DNA from: Gammaproteobacteria bacterium
GTDB taxonomy: Bacteria; Pseudomonadota; Gammaproteobacteria; Steroidobacterales; GCA-2729495
Length of the DNA: 42,704 bases
NCBI GenBank assembly: GCA_009692345.1
Contig: SHZI01000012.1
Coordinates: 1-42,704, forward strand
Direction: 5' to 3'
Translations under genes and position numbers: made by a program
Notes under the pieces: generated by a model
Databases searched by the model: none
Told to the model about the DNA's origin: nothing
Seen by the model: only the letters and a program-made list of their open reading frames with translations
Part shown: piece after piece, positions 18,114 to 27,328 of the stretch
Numbering within the stretch: position 1 is the stretch's first letter
Layout: each line of letters starts with the position of its first letter

Positions 18114-19022
18114 ATGCGGCTGATCATCGTCAGTGGACTCTCGGGTTCGGGCAAGACGGTAGCCCTGCATCACTTCGAGGATCTGGGCTTCTATTGCATC
18201 GACAATGTCCCGGCTGCCCTGATCGCCACCGTAATCGGCGAGATAGCGGCAACCAGCGACCCGCTGTATGCCAACCTGGCTATCGGGATCGACGCCAGGA
18301 ACCGCGCCGCCGATCTCGCGCGGCTCCCGGAGGTCATCGGCGACCTGCGCACCCGGGGCATTCGCTGCGAGGTCATCTTCCTCCACGCGGACAACAACAT
18401 CCTTCTGAAGCGCTATGGCGAGACCCGCCGCAAGCACCCGCTGAGCGCCGCCGGTTTAAGCCTGCGCGAGGCCATCGATCGGGAGAGAGAGCTGCTGGGT
18501 CCCATCATCGCCTCCGCAGAGCTCGTCCTGGATACGACCCGGACCAGCATCTATGAGCTGCGGGACATCATCCGGAGGCGGGTGGGCGCGCACGAACAGC
18601 CGGGGCTATCCATTCTCATCGAGTCCTTCGGCTACAAGCACGGGATCCCCGCGGGCGCGGACTTTGTCTTTGACCTCCGCTGCCTGCCCAACCCTTATTG
18701 GGACCAGGCTCTGCGGGACCTGACGGGCAAGGACGAGAAGGTCATCGAATTCCTCGGCGCGTCCGATAGCGTGCAGCGGATGTTTGGCGACATCCTCAGC
18801 TTTCTCGATCGCTGGATTCCCGAATACATCGACTTCCATCGCAACTATCTGACCGTGGCCATTGGCTGCACGGGTGGCCAGCACCGGTCGGTGTACATGA
18901 CGGAAAAACTGGCAACCGAGCTGGCGAAGCGTTACTCACCGGTAATGACCCGCCACAATGAGCTGCCCGAGAAGGAAGGGCGAATTCAGGTACCCCAGTT
19001 TGGGGGACCGCTAGCCCTGTAG
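18114..19022 (+). CDS. rapZ: RNase adapter protein RapZ
   Basis: RapZ binds nucleotides and, in E. coli, presents the small RNA GlmZ to RNase E to control GlmS. Walker A is GLSGSGKT at residues 8-15 of MRLIIVSG. Next come ALHHFEDLGFYCIDNVPAAL and the C-terminal domain with FVFDLRCLPNPYW, then IGCTGGQHRSVYMTEKLA. The 302 residues are slightly longer than usual. ATG 18114 fits the family start; an upstream ATG at 18051 overlaps hpf. ptsN normally lies between hpf and rapZ and is absent. The TAG stop lies in the repeat at 19019. Confidence 0.94.
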   Translation: MRLIIVSGLSGSGKTVALHHFEDLGFYCIDNVPAALIATVIGEIAATSDPLYANLAIGIDARNRAADLARLPEVIGDLRTRGIRCEVIFLHADNNILLKRYGETRRKHPLSAAGLSLREAIDRERELLGPIIASAELVLDTTRTSIYELRDIIRRRVGAHEQPGLSILIESFGYKHGIPAGADFVFDLRCLPNPYWDQALRDLTGKDEKVIEFLGASDSVQRMFGDILSFLDRWIPEYIDFHRNYLTVAIGCTGGQHRSVYMTEKLATELAKRYSPVMTRHNELPEKEGRIQVPQFGGPLAL

Positions 19023-19072
19023 GAGCGCCTTTAGGCGCGATTAATCCCCATCGCGCCTAAAGGCGCTCCTAC
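19019..19072. repeat. GTAGGAGC palindromic repeat, perfect inverted pair
   Basis: Two 23-bp arms (19019-19041 and 19050-19072) are exact reverse complements, beginning GTAGGAGCGCCTTTAGG, with an 8-nt spacer. The repeat occupies the whole gap between convergent rapZ and the patatin-like gene, and its two TAGs are their stop codons (19020-19022 and complement of 19069-19071). The RNA hairpin would be very stable and could end transcription or protect 3' ends on both strands. Confidence 0.9.
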
Positions 19073-20340
19073 ACAGTGTCGGCCATTTTCAGGACCCGGA
19101 CGCGCTGCGAGTATTCCTCGCTCAGATCCCGCCACCCGGTGATCCCCGCTGGCGACTGGATCGGCTGGCCCGCCATGAAGTCCAGGAGATCGTCCCGGCG
19201 GCCCATGGCGTCTTCATAGCCCAGCTCAATGAGCTCCCGCGTGTAGCCGGACTCGAAGAGCAGGTAGCTCAGCAACTGGCTGCCGCCGTAGTTCAGCGCA
19301 CCGACGCCCCGCATCAGGGTGCGGATGGGTCGCGGCATCTCCTGGACGTGGCGGGCTGCGATGGCTCGCAGGTCGCGACTGGGCAGCAAGATGAAGGCGT
19401 CGGTGTGGTGCAGCTGGCCAAATTCACCCTGCATGACGCGCCCAGGAACACTCTCCAGCATGAGGTTGATGCGGATCAGATTCTCGAGATCCGATGACAG
19501 ACCATCCATGAAGAGCGCGTCGAGGATGTACCCCGCGATCCGGCCGAAACTTGGATAGGGCACTGCCTCATCCGGGCCGGGCAAGGGTTCCGGCGCCTCA
19601 TTCCGCACACCGATGACAAGGAGCCGGCGGGCACCGAGATGCAGCGCCGGCGACAGGGGCCTGGCCTGGCGCATGGCGCCATCGCCGAAGTATTCCTGGC
19701 CGATTCTTACCGGGGGAAACACCAACGGCACCGCTACGCTCGCCATCAGGTGCTCGAGAGCAATACGGGTGGACCGCCCTTTCCGTCGGACTCGCTCCCA
19801 GGGCTGGCGATCGGGGGATCCCTGGTAGAAAGTGACTGAGCGCTCCGAGCCATAGCCGGCAGCGGTGATGGCCAAAGCACCGAGATAGCCCTTATCGATG
19901 CCGTTCTGGATCGAATCGAAGTTGATCCGGCCGCGCAGCAGCGCCCAGAGGGGATCGTTGTCCAGGAGGGCCTTGGGGTTGCGGGGGCCAAGCCCGCCGA
20001 GCACCGCGGCCGCGAACCAGTGCAGGCTGCTCTTGAGCATGGTGGGGGCATCACACCGAAACACCTGGCTGGAGTGAAAGTTGGCCCAGACGCGCTCCAG
20101 ATCAGTCACTGCGCGACGAAAGGAACGGGCCCTGGAAGCGAGTACCGCCGCGCTGATCGCGCCGGCTGAGGTGCCGCTCAGGACGGCGAAGGGATTTGCC
20201 GACCGCCGCGGGAGGAGTTCGGCCAGGGCCTTCAGCACGCCCACCTGGTAGGCGCCGCGAGCGCCGCCACCGGGCAGCACCAGACCAATGTGCTTGTTCA
20301 GGCCTCCCGGTCCTGTGCTCTGTCTGCGGTCTGCGGTCAT
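19069..20340 (-). CDS. Patatin-like phospholipase family protein
   Basis: Predicted lipid acyl hydrolase with a Ser-Asp dyad. Residues 18-39 hold the oxyanion segment GLVLPGGGARGAYQVG. The nucleophile elbow is GTSAG with S58, and the acid is D220 in EYFGDGAMRQ (the DG motif). The 423 residues continue with about 150 beyond the patatin core, including LENLIRINLMLESVPGR and a C-terminal SYLLFESGYTRELIELGYEDA. No signal peptide, so cytoplasmic or secreted by another route. The physiological substrate is unknown. The stop codon is in the shared repeat. Confidence 0.92.
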   Translation of the reverse strand: MTADRRQSTGPGGLNKHIGLVLPGGGARGAYQVGVLKALAELLPRRSANPFAVLSGTSAGAISAAVLASRARSFRRAVTDLERVWANFHSSQVFRCDAPTMLKSSLHWFAAAVLGGLGPRNPKALLDNDPLWALLRGRINFDSIQNGIDKGYLGALAITAAGYGSERSVTFYQGSPDRQPWERVRRKGRSTRIALEHLMASVAVPLVFPPVRIGQEYFGDGAMRQARPLSPALHLGARRLLVIGVRNEAPEPLPGPDEAVPYPSFGRIAGYILDALFMDGLSSDLENLIRINLMLESVPGRVMQGEFGQLHHTDAFILLPSRDLRAIAARHVQEMPRPIRTLMRGVGALNYGGSQLLSYLLFESGYTRELIELGYEDAMGRRDDLLDFMAGQPIQSPAGITGWRDLSEEYSQRVRVLKMADTV

Positions 20341-20464
20341 GTGCGGTCTTCCCGGCAGCGCCCTCAGCTGCCATGCGGCGGATCATAGTCACAGCGGAAT
20401 CGTCGCCACAAGCAAGCGGACCCCGATGCTATCCTCGTGCCGGTCACGGAAGGAGCTGGCAGAT

Positions 20465-21016
20465 ATGATGCGTGATGTGGTTCTCAGTGCGGGCCTGACC
20501 CTGGTGCTTGGCCTTGGCTACACCTGGCTGAACGCGGCCAGGGCGGCACAGCCGGCGGCAGGTCAGATTGCTCCCGACTTCCGGCTCCAGGACCAGAACG
20601 GCAACTGGCGCACTCTGGACGAGTTCAAGGGCAAGTGGGTAGCCCTGTACTTCTACCCCAAGGCCGACACCCCGGGCTGTACCAAGGAAGCCTGTGGGTT
20701 CCGCGACAATATCTTTGCCTTCGAGGAAATCGGCGCCACCATCCTCGGCGTCAGCATCGACGCGATCAAGGATCAGAAGAAGTTCGCGGAAAAATACAGC
20801 CTGCCCTTCCCGCTGCTGGCCGATATCGATGGCAAGACGGCCGAAGCTTACGGGGTGATGAACAACCTCGGCATCATGAAAATTGCCAGGCGCCAGTCGT
20901 TCCTGATCGGTCCGGACGGCAAGATCGCGAAGCACTACGACAAGGTGGACCCGACGGCCCACTCGAAGGAAGTGCTGGCGGACCTGAAGGCTCTTGGAGC
21001 CAAGAAGGCCGGCTAG
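20465..21016 (+). CDS. Exported peroxiredoxin, BCP/AhpC-TSA type
   Basis: Thiol peroxidase reducing hydroperoxides. An N-terminal hydrophobic segment (VVLSAGLTLVLGLGYTWLNAARA) predicts export to the periplasm or a membrane anchor. Next is APDFRLQDQNGNWRTLDEFKGKWVALYFYPKADTPGCTKEACGFRD, with the peroxidatic cysteine C72 and a candidate resolving C77, the BCP spacing. GVSIDAIKDQKKFAEKYSLPFPLLAD and RQSFLIGPDGKIAKHY follow. The 183 residues include about 30 of signal. AAGGAG lies 9 bp before the ATG at 20465; a second ATG follows at once. It diverges from the patatin gene. Confidence 0.93.
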   Translation: MMRDVVLSAGLTLVLGLGYTWLNAARAAQPAAGQIAPDFRLQDQNGNWRTLDEFKGKWVALYFYPKADTPGCTKEACGFRDNIFAFEEIGATILGVSIDAIKDQKKFAEKYSLPFPLLADIDGKTAEAYGVMNNLGIMKIARRQSFLIGPDGKIAKHYDKVDPTAHSKEVLADLKALGAKKAG

Positions 21017-21024
21017 GCACCGGG

Positions 21025-21099
21025 TCAGTCGGTCGCATAACGATCGAGCAGCCGCTCGGCGGCGGGGAGTGCGAGAAGCTTGCTGAGGTCGATCTCCAT
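21025..21099 (-). pseudogene. Possible remnant of an addiction-module-type protein (24 codons)
   Basis: A short minus-strand frame encodes MEIDLSKLLALPAAERLLDRYATD. The pattern LLALPAAERL resembles the first helix of small addiction-module antitoxins (LLxLPxxERL), which usually run to 60-80 residues, so this may be a 5' fragment. It sits just downstream of the peroxiredoxin gene on the opposite strand, with no good ribosome site. It could equally be chance. Confidence 0.25.
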
Positions 21100-21178
21100 G
21101 GGGTGAATCTACGCCCGGGTCGGGGAGCAGGCAATGGTCAGAATCTGGGGCATACACGCAGAAAGTAAGCGCCGGATT

Positions 21179-21200
21179 TCGCGGCTAAAGCCGCTCCTAC
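21179..21200 (-). repeat. GTAGGAGC palindromic repeat at the end of the transporter gene
   Basis: Minus strand GTAGGAGCGGCTTTAGCCGC, then GA: an imperfect palindrome with arms GCGGC/GCCGC around TTTA. Its TAG (complement of 21197-21199) is the stop codon of the transporter. Identical in its core to the copy at 42628. Confidence 0.85.
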
Positions 21201-22525
21201 GGTCGGGCGAGTTGAGAATTGACTGCCGCACCGCCCGTAGCCTGACGGCGACCCAGCCACCAGCCGTTCAGCGCCCAGGCAGAGGCCAGTGCGGCACCGA
21301 GCAACGCCACGCCAACCAGAGACATGCCGCCGGCTTCCAGCCCCGTCTTCACCTGGGCTGACAGGGCATCGCCACCCCGGTAGACCGGGACGTCGATCAG
21401 GTTCTTGGCCTTGTACTTGGTCTCCGTATCCACAAGGCTGAAGAGCATCTCCCGGCCCGGCCGGATGAAGGCGTACTCGCCAACCCGGCGGAGGACAAAC
21501 ACTACGGCCAGCACGGCAAAGGTGTTCACGGCAGCCAGGCTCAGGAACCCGCCCACCATGATCACCGGCACTATGGTCAGAAGCGCCACGACCCCGAGTT
21601 TCGACGCCACCCGGCCGGTGACGAAGAGCTGCAGCAGCACGGTCAGGCCCTGCACGATGTAGTCAAGGCGCGCAAAGACCTGGGTACGCTGCTCGTTGTC
21701 GGTGAAGGTTTCGCTGACCAGGCGCAGCTGCTCGAAGTACAGGAAGGTGTTGACGGAAGCGAGGAGGATGACGAACAGCGCGATCCCGAGCAGGTACGGG
21801 GACTTGAGCACCAGTGTGAATCCGGAGAAGGGATTCCCGCCCATGGGCCGGTCCGGTGCCCGGGGTGCGGCGGGATCAACGGGAATGCGTTCCCACACAC
21901 CCAGGAGCCGGCGCTGACAGAGAATGGCAACGACGAAGAAACCAGCCCCCATGAACAGGACGCCTGGATTGCCAATCCAGGTAACGGTCAGGTCCGTGAG
22001 CAGCGGACCAACGAGGGCCCCGGTGGTGCCACCCGCCGCGATCACGCCGAACAAGCGCTTGGTCTGGTTGGCGTCGAACATCTCGAGCAGGAAGCTCCAG
22101 AAGACCGAGACGATGAACAGGTTGATGACGCTGACCCAGACGTAGAAAGACTGCGCCACGACCGCATTGGTCTCGTCGGCGGCGAGCGCGACCCCGACGC
22201 CGGCCAGGGACAGGGCCACCACGCCGTAGATCCAGGGGAGAAACGCGCTGCGGCGGAACTTTGTGCAGGCCCAGCCATAGAGGGGAACCACGGCCAGGGA
22301 CACGATCCACGTGACCACGTAGAGATCGCTGACCCGATCGGAACCCAGGATGGTACCAACCGTCTCCCGGACCGGCCGCACCGCGAAGTAGCCGCCGAGC
22401 ACGCAGAAAAACAGGAGGAACGCGGTAACGACGATCTTGACTTCGCCTGGCTCGATTCGCGCCGTCTTGCCGAGCAACTGCCCGAGGAGAGACGGCCGGG
22501 CCACGCCACTTCCGGGACCGCTCAT
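21197..22525 (-). CDS. MFS-type transporter related to NTP/NDP exchange (ATP/ADP translocase) proteins
   Basis: A 442-residue membrane protein with about 12 predicted helices. After a short cytoplasmic N-terminus come ARIEPGEVKIVVTAFLLFFCVLGGYFAVRPVRETVG, the opening helix pattern of the Tlc-like group. SFLLEMFDANQTKRLFGVIAAGGTTGALVGPLL follows, and late in the protein RRVGEYAFIRPGREMLFSLVDTETKYKAKNLIDVPVYRGGDAL. True nucleotide exchange is known mostly in intracellular bacteria and plastids; free-living homologues have unknown substrates, so that is left open. The ATG overlaps the stop of the upstream NmrA-like gene by 4 bp. TAG stop supplied by the repeat. Confidence 0.8.
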   Translation of the reverse strand: MSGPGSGVARPSLLGQLLGKTARIEPGEVKIVVTAFLLFFCVLGGYFAVRPVRETVGTILGSDRVSDLYVVTWIVSLAVVPLYGWACTKFRRSAFLPWIYGVVALSLAGVGVALAADETNAVVAQSFYVWVSVINLFIVSVFWSFLLEMFDANQTKRLFGVIAAGGTTGALVGPLLTDLTVTWIGNPGVLFMGAGFFVVAILCQRRLLGVWERIPVDPAAPRAPDRPMGGNPFSGFTLVLKSPYLLGIALFVILLASVNTFLYFEQLRLVSETFTDNEQRTQVFARLDYIVQGLTVLLQLFVTGRVASKLGVVALLTIVPVIMVGGFLSLAAVNTFAVLAVVFVLRRVGEYAFIRPGREMLFSLVDTETKYKAKNLIDVPVYRGGDALSAQVKTGLEAGGMSLVGVALLGAALASAWALNGWWLGRRQATGGAAVNSQLARP

Positions 22526-23295
22526 GGCTCCACGCCTGGCTGGGACCCGTCAGCGGCCAGCTGGCCGAATAGCGCACTCCAGTCGACATTGGGTGGCGTC
22601 TGGGCGCTGTAAACCTCAAAGGTGCGGTTCCGCGCCTCGGGCGATTGCAGGGCCGCAACGCACACCCGGGCCACGTCGGCCCGGGGAATCAGGCCGGTGC
22701 CCCGGTCAGCCTGCTCCAGGCGCACGCCGCTCTGGCCGCCGGGCTTGTCCGTGAGACCACCGGGCCGGACGATCGTGTAGGGCACGCCGCTGGCCCGGAC
22801 CGCCGCCTCGCCCTTGGCCTTCCAGAGGAGCACGTTGTCGAACATCTTGTTGAGCATGTGATCTTTCTGGGTCACGCCGGCGGACGACACGATGACGAGC
22901 TGAGTGATTTTCGCAGCGGCGGCAGCGTTGGCCAGGTTCTGCACGCCCTGGAAATCCACGAACTCCGGGGAGTTCGCCGGATCCTTGCGGGTGGCGCCGA
23001 TGGCCGAGATGGCGTAGCGGGCGCCCTGCAGGGCAGCATCCAGGGTTGGCCGCTGACGCACATCGCCAGTGGCGTACTCGACGCCGTCACCCAGGATCTT
23101 GCGGGCACTCGCGGGGTCCCGGACGAGGGCCCGCACGGTGAAGCCTGCGGCATTGAGCTCGCGAACCAGCTGCTGGCCCGTGCGCCCGGTGGCGCCGGCC
23201 ACGAGGACGAGGTCGCCGGCCGCAAGAGTCGGGCCACTACCCAGCAGCAGGATCACTGCAATCAACCAGGCCCGAATAGTCGCGCTGTTCCGCAT
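22522..23295 (-). CDS. NmrA/SDR-like NAD(P)-binding protein with N-terminal signal peptide
   Basis: A Rossmann-fold protein of the atypical short-chain dehydrogenase class. The dinucleotide motif is VAGATGRTGQQL (G34, G37, G40), then RALVRDPASARKILGDGVEYATGDVR, AISAIGA, IVSSAGVTQKD and PYTIVRPGGLTD; the catalytic YxxxK is not conserved, as in NmrA-like sensors. Unusually, residues about 8-26 form a signal peptide (IRAWLIAVILLLGSGPTLAAG), putting a nucleotide-binding protein outside the cytoplasm or on the membrane. The ATG at 23295 follows GGAGCG; a longer in-frame start exists at 23376. TATACT on minus (complement of 23327-23332) is a possible -10. Confidence 0.8.
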   Translation of the reverse strand: MRNSATIRAWLIAVILLLGSGPTLAAGDLVLVAGATGRTGQQLVRELNAAGFTVRALVRDPASARKILGDGVEYATGDVRQRPTLDAALQGARYAISAIGATRKDPANSPEFVDFQGVQNLANAAAAAKITQLVIVSSAGVTQKDHMLNKMFDNVLLWKAKGEAAVRASGVPYTIVRPGGLTDKPGGQSGVRLEQADRGTGLIPRADVARVCVAALQSPEARNRTFEVYSAQTPPNVDWSALFGQLAADGSQPGVEP

Positions 23296-23383
23296 GAATG
23301 CCCGCTCCAAAACAGGATCGAGCGGCAGTATAGCCGCGGCCAAACCGGGCTTACCCCGGGGGCCGCCCCTATTCACTGCTCGG

Positions 23384-24817
23384 TCAGCTCTCCTGCGTCA
23401 CCGACAAAATCTGCATGGCGTTGGTCTTGCCGGCCACTCCGGTGAGTTCGCCCTTCGTGACGATGACCAGGTCGTCCACGCGGACATGGCCCTTGGCGAG
23501 GAGCAGCCGGAAGACTTCCTGGTAGCTCTGCTCCACATCCGTATGCGTGATGTCGAAGGCCACCGGGTACACGCCCCGGTACATCACCACCCGGCGGCGG
23601 GTGGCCTCGTGCCGCGTGAAGGCAAAGATCGGGATGTCGGACCGGATACGGGACATCCACAGCGGCGTGGAACCCGACTCCGTAAAGGCGATGATTGCCG
23701 TCACGGGCAGGTGGTTGGCCGTGTACATCGCGGCCATCGCGATGGCTTCGTCGGAACGCTGGAAGCGGTCGTCGTTCCGGTGGCTGGGCCGGCCGAGCGT
23801 CAGGTAGTAGCTTTCAGCGCCGATGCAGACCTCTGCCATGGTGGCTACCGCCCGCACGGGATACTCGCCCACGGCCGTCTCGGCCGAGAGCATCACGGCG
23901 TCGGTGCCATCCAGCACCGCGTTCGCAATGTCCGACACCTCGGCGCGGGTGGGCACCTGGCTGTGAATCATCGACTCCAGCATCTGGGTGGCAGTGATCG
24001 CCACCTTGTGCCGGTGCCGCGTCATCTTCAGGATTTTCTTCTGCAGGCCCGTGAGCCCGGCGTAGCCCATCTCGACGCCCAGGTCACCCCGCGCCACCAT
24101 CACGGCATCGGACGCGTCGATGATGCTTTCCAGGTTGGTGAGGGCCTCGGCCCGTTCGATCTTGGCCACGAGGTGGGCATTGCTGCCCGCCTCCCGCAGC
24201 AGCGCCCGGGTCTCGTGCAGGTCTTCGGCCCGCCGCACGAAGGACACCGCGAGCCAGTCCACGCCGAGCTCCGCCGCCCGCCGCACGTCTTCCCGGTCCT
24301 TGTCCGTCAGCGCCGGTGCGGACAGGCCACCACCCTGCTTGTTGATGCCCTTGTTGTCTGCCAGCCGCCCGCCCTGGGTCACGCTGCAGTGGATGCGGGT
24401 GCCGGCCACCCGCTCGACGGTCAGCGTGATGAAGCCGTCATCCAGCAGCAGCATATCGCCCGGCCCGACGTCCTTGCTCAGGGGGGCGTAGGCAACGCCG
24501 ACCCCCTCGATGGACCCGCCCTCCGGGTCCATCTCGGAATCCAGAATGAAGGTCTGCCCCTCTACAAGCTGCACGGAGCCGTCGTGAAAGCGCTGGATGC
24601 GGATCTTGGGACCCTGGAGGTCCCCCAGCACTGCAACGTGCTTGCCCGCCGCATCGGCAGCCTCACGGACCATGCGCACGCGGCGCTCGCGATCGCCGGC
24701 CCCGCCGTGAGAAAAATTAATCCGCACCACGTCGGCACCCGCAGCGATGAGTTTCCCGAGAGTGACGGGATCGTCGGTGGCGGGACCGAGGGTGGCAATG
24801 ATCTTCGTCCTGCGCAT
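23384..24817 (-). CDS. pyk: Pyruvate kinase
   Basis: Converts PEP and ADP to pyruvate and ATP. The 477 residues show MRRTKIIATLGPATDD, VVRINFSHG, the catalytic lysine in LVAKIERAEALTN, MVARGDLGVEMG, and the signature ATQMLESMIHSQVPTRAEVSDIANAVLDGTDAVMLSAETAVGEYP. The C-terminal allosteric domain ends ILSVTQES. Last gene of the tkt-gapA-pgk-gckA-pyk run; a 68-bp gap separates it from gckA. Confidence 0.97.
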   Translation of the reverse strand: MRRTKIIATLGPATDDPVTLGKLIAAGADVVRINFSHGGAGDRERRVRMVREAADAAGKHVAVLGDLQGPKIRIQRFHDGSVQLVEGQTFILDSEMDPEGGSIEGVGVAYAPLSKDVGPGDMLLLDDGFITLTVERVAGTRIHCSVTQGGRLADNKGINKQGGGLSAPALTDKDREDVRRAAELGVDWLAVSFVRRAEDLHETRALLREAGSNAHLVAKIERAEALTNLESIIDASDAVMVARGDLGVEMGYAGLTGLQKKILKMTRHRHKVAITATQMLESMIHSQVPTRAEVSDIANAVLDGTDAVMLSAETAVGEYPVRAVATMAEVCIGAESYYLTLGRPSHRNDDRFQRSDEAIAMAAMYTANHLPVTAIIAFTESGSTPLWMSRIRSDIPIFAFTRHEATRRRVVMYRGVYPVAFDITHTDVEQSYQEVFRLLLAKGHVRVDDLVIVTKGELTGVAGKTNAMQILSVTQES

Positions 24818-24885
24818 GACGAACGCACCACCGGCACAACAAAAACCAGCCCCATTATCACACAGGCCCCGGGGCGCCGAAGCCT

Positions 24886-26151
24886 TCAGGTGATGAGGGC
24901 CATTCGCAGGTCGTTGACGTTGGTGCGCGTGGGGCCCGTGACCAGGAGGTCGCCAAGCCCGGCGAAGAAGTCGTAACTGCGTTGCGCCGCGAGCTGACCG
25001 GCCGCATCCTGACCGGCCGCGATCGCCCGCTTCAGGGTATCCGGGGTGAGCAGCGCGCCGGCGTTGTCGCCCGTGCCGTCGAGGCCGTCCGTGTCGGCGG
25101 CGAGAGCATGAACCCCGGACTCATGCCCCAAGGCCAGTGCCAGAGCCAGCAGGTACTCGCCGTTGCGGCCGCCCCGGCCATCCGGGTGCGTCACCCTGAC
25201 GGTGGTTTCGCCACCGGAGATGAGCACGGTCCTTTGCCGGCGCGCCCTGAGGTCCCGGATGAGCCCCGCGTGGACCTGCGCCGCTACCCGCGCCGGTCCC
25301 GTCACATCCGGCAGAATCACCGTCTGCCAGCCTGCCGCTGCGGCGGCGCGGGCTGCGGCCGCCAGGGCCGTCGCGGCACTGGCGACGACCCGGGCAGTCA
25401 CTCGCGGGACTGACACTGGCGTGCCCTCCTCCCCGATCTCAAGGGCCTGAACCACAGCTGGCGGTAGCGGGATCCCGAACCGGGCAAGGATCGCCTGCGC
25501 GTCGGCCCGGGTAGCTGGATCCGGCGACAGCGGACCGGAGCCGATATCCGCCAGCACATCCCCCGGTACATCAGAGATCGCCAGCAGCAGGATCTCGCCG
25601 GCCCGGATCTGCCGGGCCAGGCCGCCACCCTTGATGGACGAGAGCTTGCGGCGCACGGTATTGATCTGGGCAATGCTCGCGCCCGAGGCCAGGAGGCTGC
25701 GGGTAATGCCCTGCTTGTCAGCGAGCGTCACACCGGTCACCGGCTGCACCAGCAGTGCCGACGCCCCGCCGGACAAGAGCACGATGCACCGGTCCGCAGG
25801 CTGGCAGTCCCGGGCCAGCTGGAGGATGCGCCCACCCGCCGCCACACTCGCTGCATCGGGCACCGGATGCCCGGCTTCCAGAATCTCGATGCCCGCGGCC
25901 TGCTCACCGGACTTGAGGCCATGGCCATAGCGCGTGACTACCGCACCGCTCAGGGGCCCCAGATGGTGGGCCTGGTGATGAGCCACCAGCGTTGCCGCCA
26001 TGCGGGCCGCTGCCTTGCCTGCGCCCAGCACCAGCGTGCGCCCCGTCGGGGGCGCCGTCGGCAAAAAAGGTGGCAGGCAGTCCAGGGGATCGGCCGCAGC
26101 GAGGCCGGCACAGAACAGCCGCGTCAGCAACTCACTTTCGGGGGCGTGCAC
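24886..26151 (-). CDS. gckA: Glycerate 2-kinase, MOFRL/GckA type
   Basis: Phosphorylates glycerate to 2-phosphoglycerate, feeding directly into lower glycolysis; some relatives are annotated hydroxypyruvate reductase TtuD. The N-terminal DUF4147 part has [38 protein letters not shown] and [11 protein letters not shown]. Further on are [34 protein letters not shown] and the C-terminal MOFRL domain with [26 protein letters not shown] and [16 protein letters not shown]. The GTG at 26151 gives the family length (421 residues) and lies inside the pgk 3' end, a 20-bp overlap. The frame is open far upstream without similarity. Confidence 0.92.
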   Translation of the reverse strand: MHAPESELLTRLFCAGLAAADPLDCLPPFLPTAPPTGRTLVLGAGKAAARMAATLVAHHQAHHLGPLSGAVVTRYGHGLKSGEQAAGIEILEAGHPVPDAASVAAGGRILQLARDCQPADRCIVLLSGGASALLVQPVTGVTLADKQGITRSLLASGASIAQINTVRRKLSSIKGGGLARQIRAGEILLLAISDVPGDVLADIGSGPLSPDPATRADAQAILARFGIPLPPAVVQALEIGEEGTPVSVPRVTARVVASAATALAAAARAAAAAGWQTVILPDVTGPARVAAQVHAGLIRDLRARRQRTVLISGGETTVRVTHPDGRGGRNGEYLLALALALGHESGVHALAADTDGLDGTGDNAGALLTPDTLKRAIAAGQDAAGQLAAQRSYDFFAGLGDLLVTGPTRTNVNDLRMALIT

Positions 26152-27328
26152 GCTGGGCCGCCCGCTGGGCAAGCACCGCCACGGCCGGAAGTACGGTGCC
26201 GTCCAGGAACTCAAGGAAGGCCCCGCCGCCGGTGGAGACGTAGGACAACTGGTCCGTAAGCCCGTACTTCTCGAGCGCCGCCAGCGTGTCGCCTCCGCCA
26301 GCCACCGTGAAGGCCTTCGAACGGGCCACCGCCTGAGCGACGCGCTGCGTGCCGCGGCCGAACTTGTCGATCTCGAAGACCCCGACAGGGCCGTTCCAGA
26401 TGACGGTCCCGGCCCGCGCGATGAGGCGGGCGTAAAGTTCGGCAGTACGGGGCCCAATGTCCAGAATCAGATCATTCGTCCCGACCTTGCTCACCGGTCG
26501 GGTTGCCGCCGCTGCCTGCGGCGACCCCGCGGTCGCCACGACCACGTCGGTCGGGACGGGGATGGACGCCCGGAACCCCTTGCCAGCCAGGCGCCGGGCC
26601 GCACCGATCAGGCCTTTTTCATAGAGCGATTTGCCGACCGGGTTGCCGGCAGCCGCAATGAAGGTATTGGCAATCCCGCCACCGACGATCAGCTGATCAA
26701 CCTGCGCCGCCAGTGACTTCAGCACCTTGAGCTTGGCGGAGACCTTGGAGCCGCCGACGATGGCCACCACCGGTCGCGCGGGCTTGCGGAGCACCCGTTC
26801 GAGCGCCTCCAGCTCGGCCATCAGCAGCGGGCCGGCGCAGGCGACGGGGGCGTACTTTGCAACGCCGTGGGTGCTGGCCTCCGCCCGGTGGGCGGTGCCA
26901 AAGGCATCCATGACAAAGATGTCGCAGAGTCTGGCCATCTGCCGCGCAAGCGCCGGCGAGTTCTTCTTCTCGCCGGTATTGAAACGCACGTTCTCGCACA
27001 GCACCACTTCCCCGTCGGCGATCTCAAAACCCTGCAGCCAGTCCCGCAGCAGCGGCACAGACTGGCCGAGCAGCTCCGCGAGCCGGTTCGCCACGGGCCG
27101 CAGGGAGAGTTCCGGATCAAACTGGCCCTCGGTCGGACGCCCGAGATGCGACAGCAGGATCACCGCGGCACCGCCCTCCAGCGCAAGCCGGATGGTGGGC
27201 AGCGCTGCCAGAATGCGCGCCTCGCTGGTGACGCGCCCGTTCTGCACCGGTACGTTGAAATCAACCCGGATGAGCACCCGCTTGCCGGCGAGGCTCTGGT
27301 CGGTCATCCGCAGGACTTTTGTCGTCAT
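26132..27328 (-). CDS. pgk: Phosphoglycerate kinase
   Basis: Interconverts 1,3-bisphosphoglycerate/ADP and 3-phosphoglycerate/ATP. The 398 residues include [39 protein letters not shown], the basic-patch [49 protein letters not shown] and [16 protein letters not shown] at 27328 overlaps the gapA TGA by 4 bp. The C-terminus (AQRAARP-rich tail) overlaps the gckA start. Confidence 0.97.
   Translation of the reverse strand: MTTKVLRMTDQSLAGKRVLIRVDFNVPVQNGRVTSEARILAALPTIRLALEGGAAVILLSHLGRPTEGQFDPELSLRPVANRLAELLGQSVPLLRDWLQGFEIADGEVVLCENVRFNTGEKKNSPALARQMARLCDIFVMDAFGTAHRAEASTHGVAKYAPVACAGPLLMAELEALERVLRKPARPVVAIVGGSKVSAKLKVLKSLAAQVDQLIVGGGIANTFIAAAGNPVGKSLYEKGLIGAARRLAGKGFRASIPVPTDVVVATAGSPQAAAATRPVSKVGTNDLILDIGPRTAELYARLIARAGTVIWNGPVGVFEIDKFGRGTQRVAQAVARSKAFTVAGGGDTLAALEKYGLTDQLSYVSTGGGAFLEFLDGTVLPAVAVLAQRAAQRARPRK

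Noticed and set aside
19019-19072. CRISPR-like repeat
   Set aside because: It is a single inverted pair, not direct repeats with spacers; no cas genes are present.
23069-24976. 635-codon plus-strand frame opposite pyk
   Set aside because: Shadow of pyruvate kinase and its neighbours; no motif.
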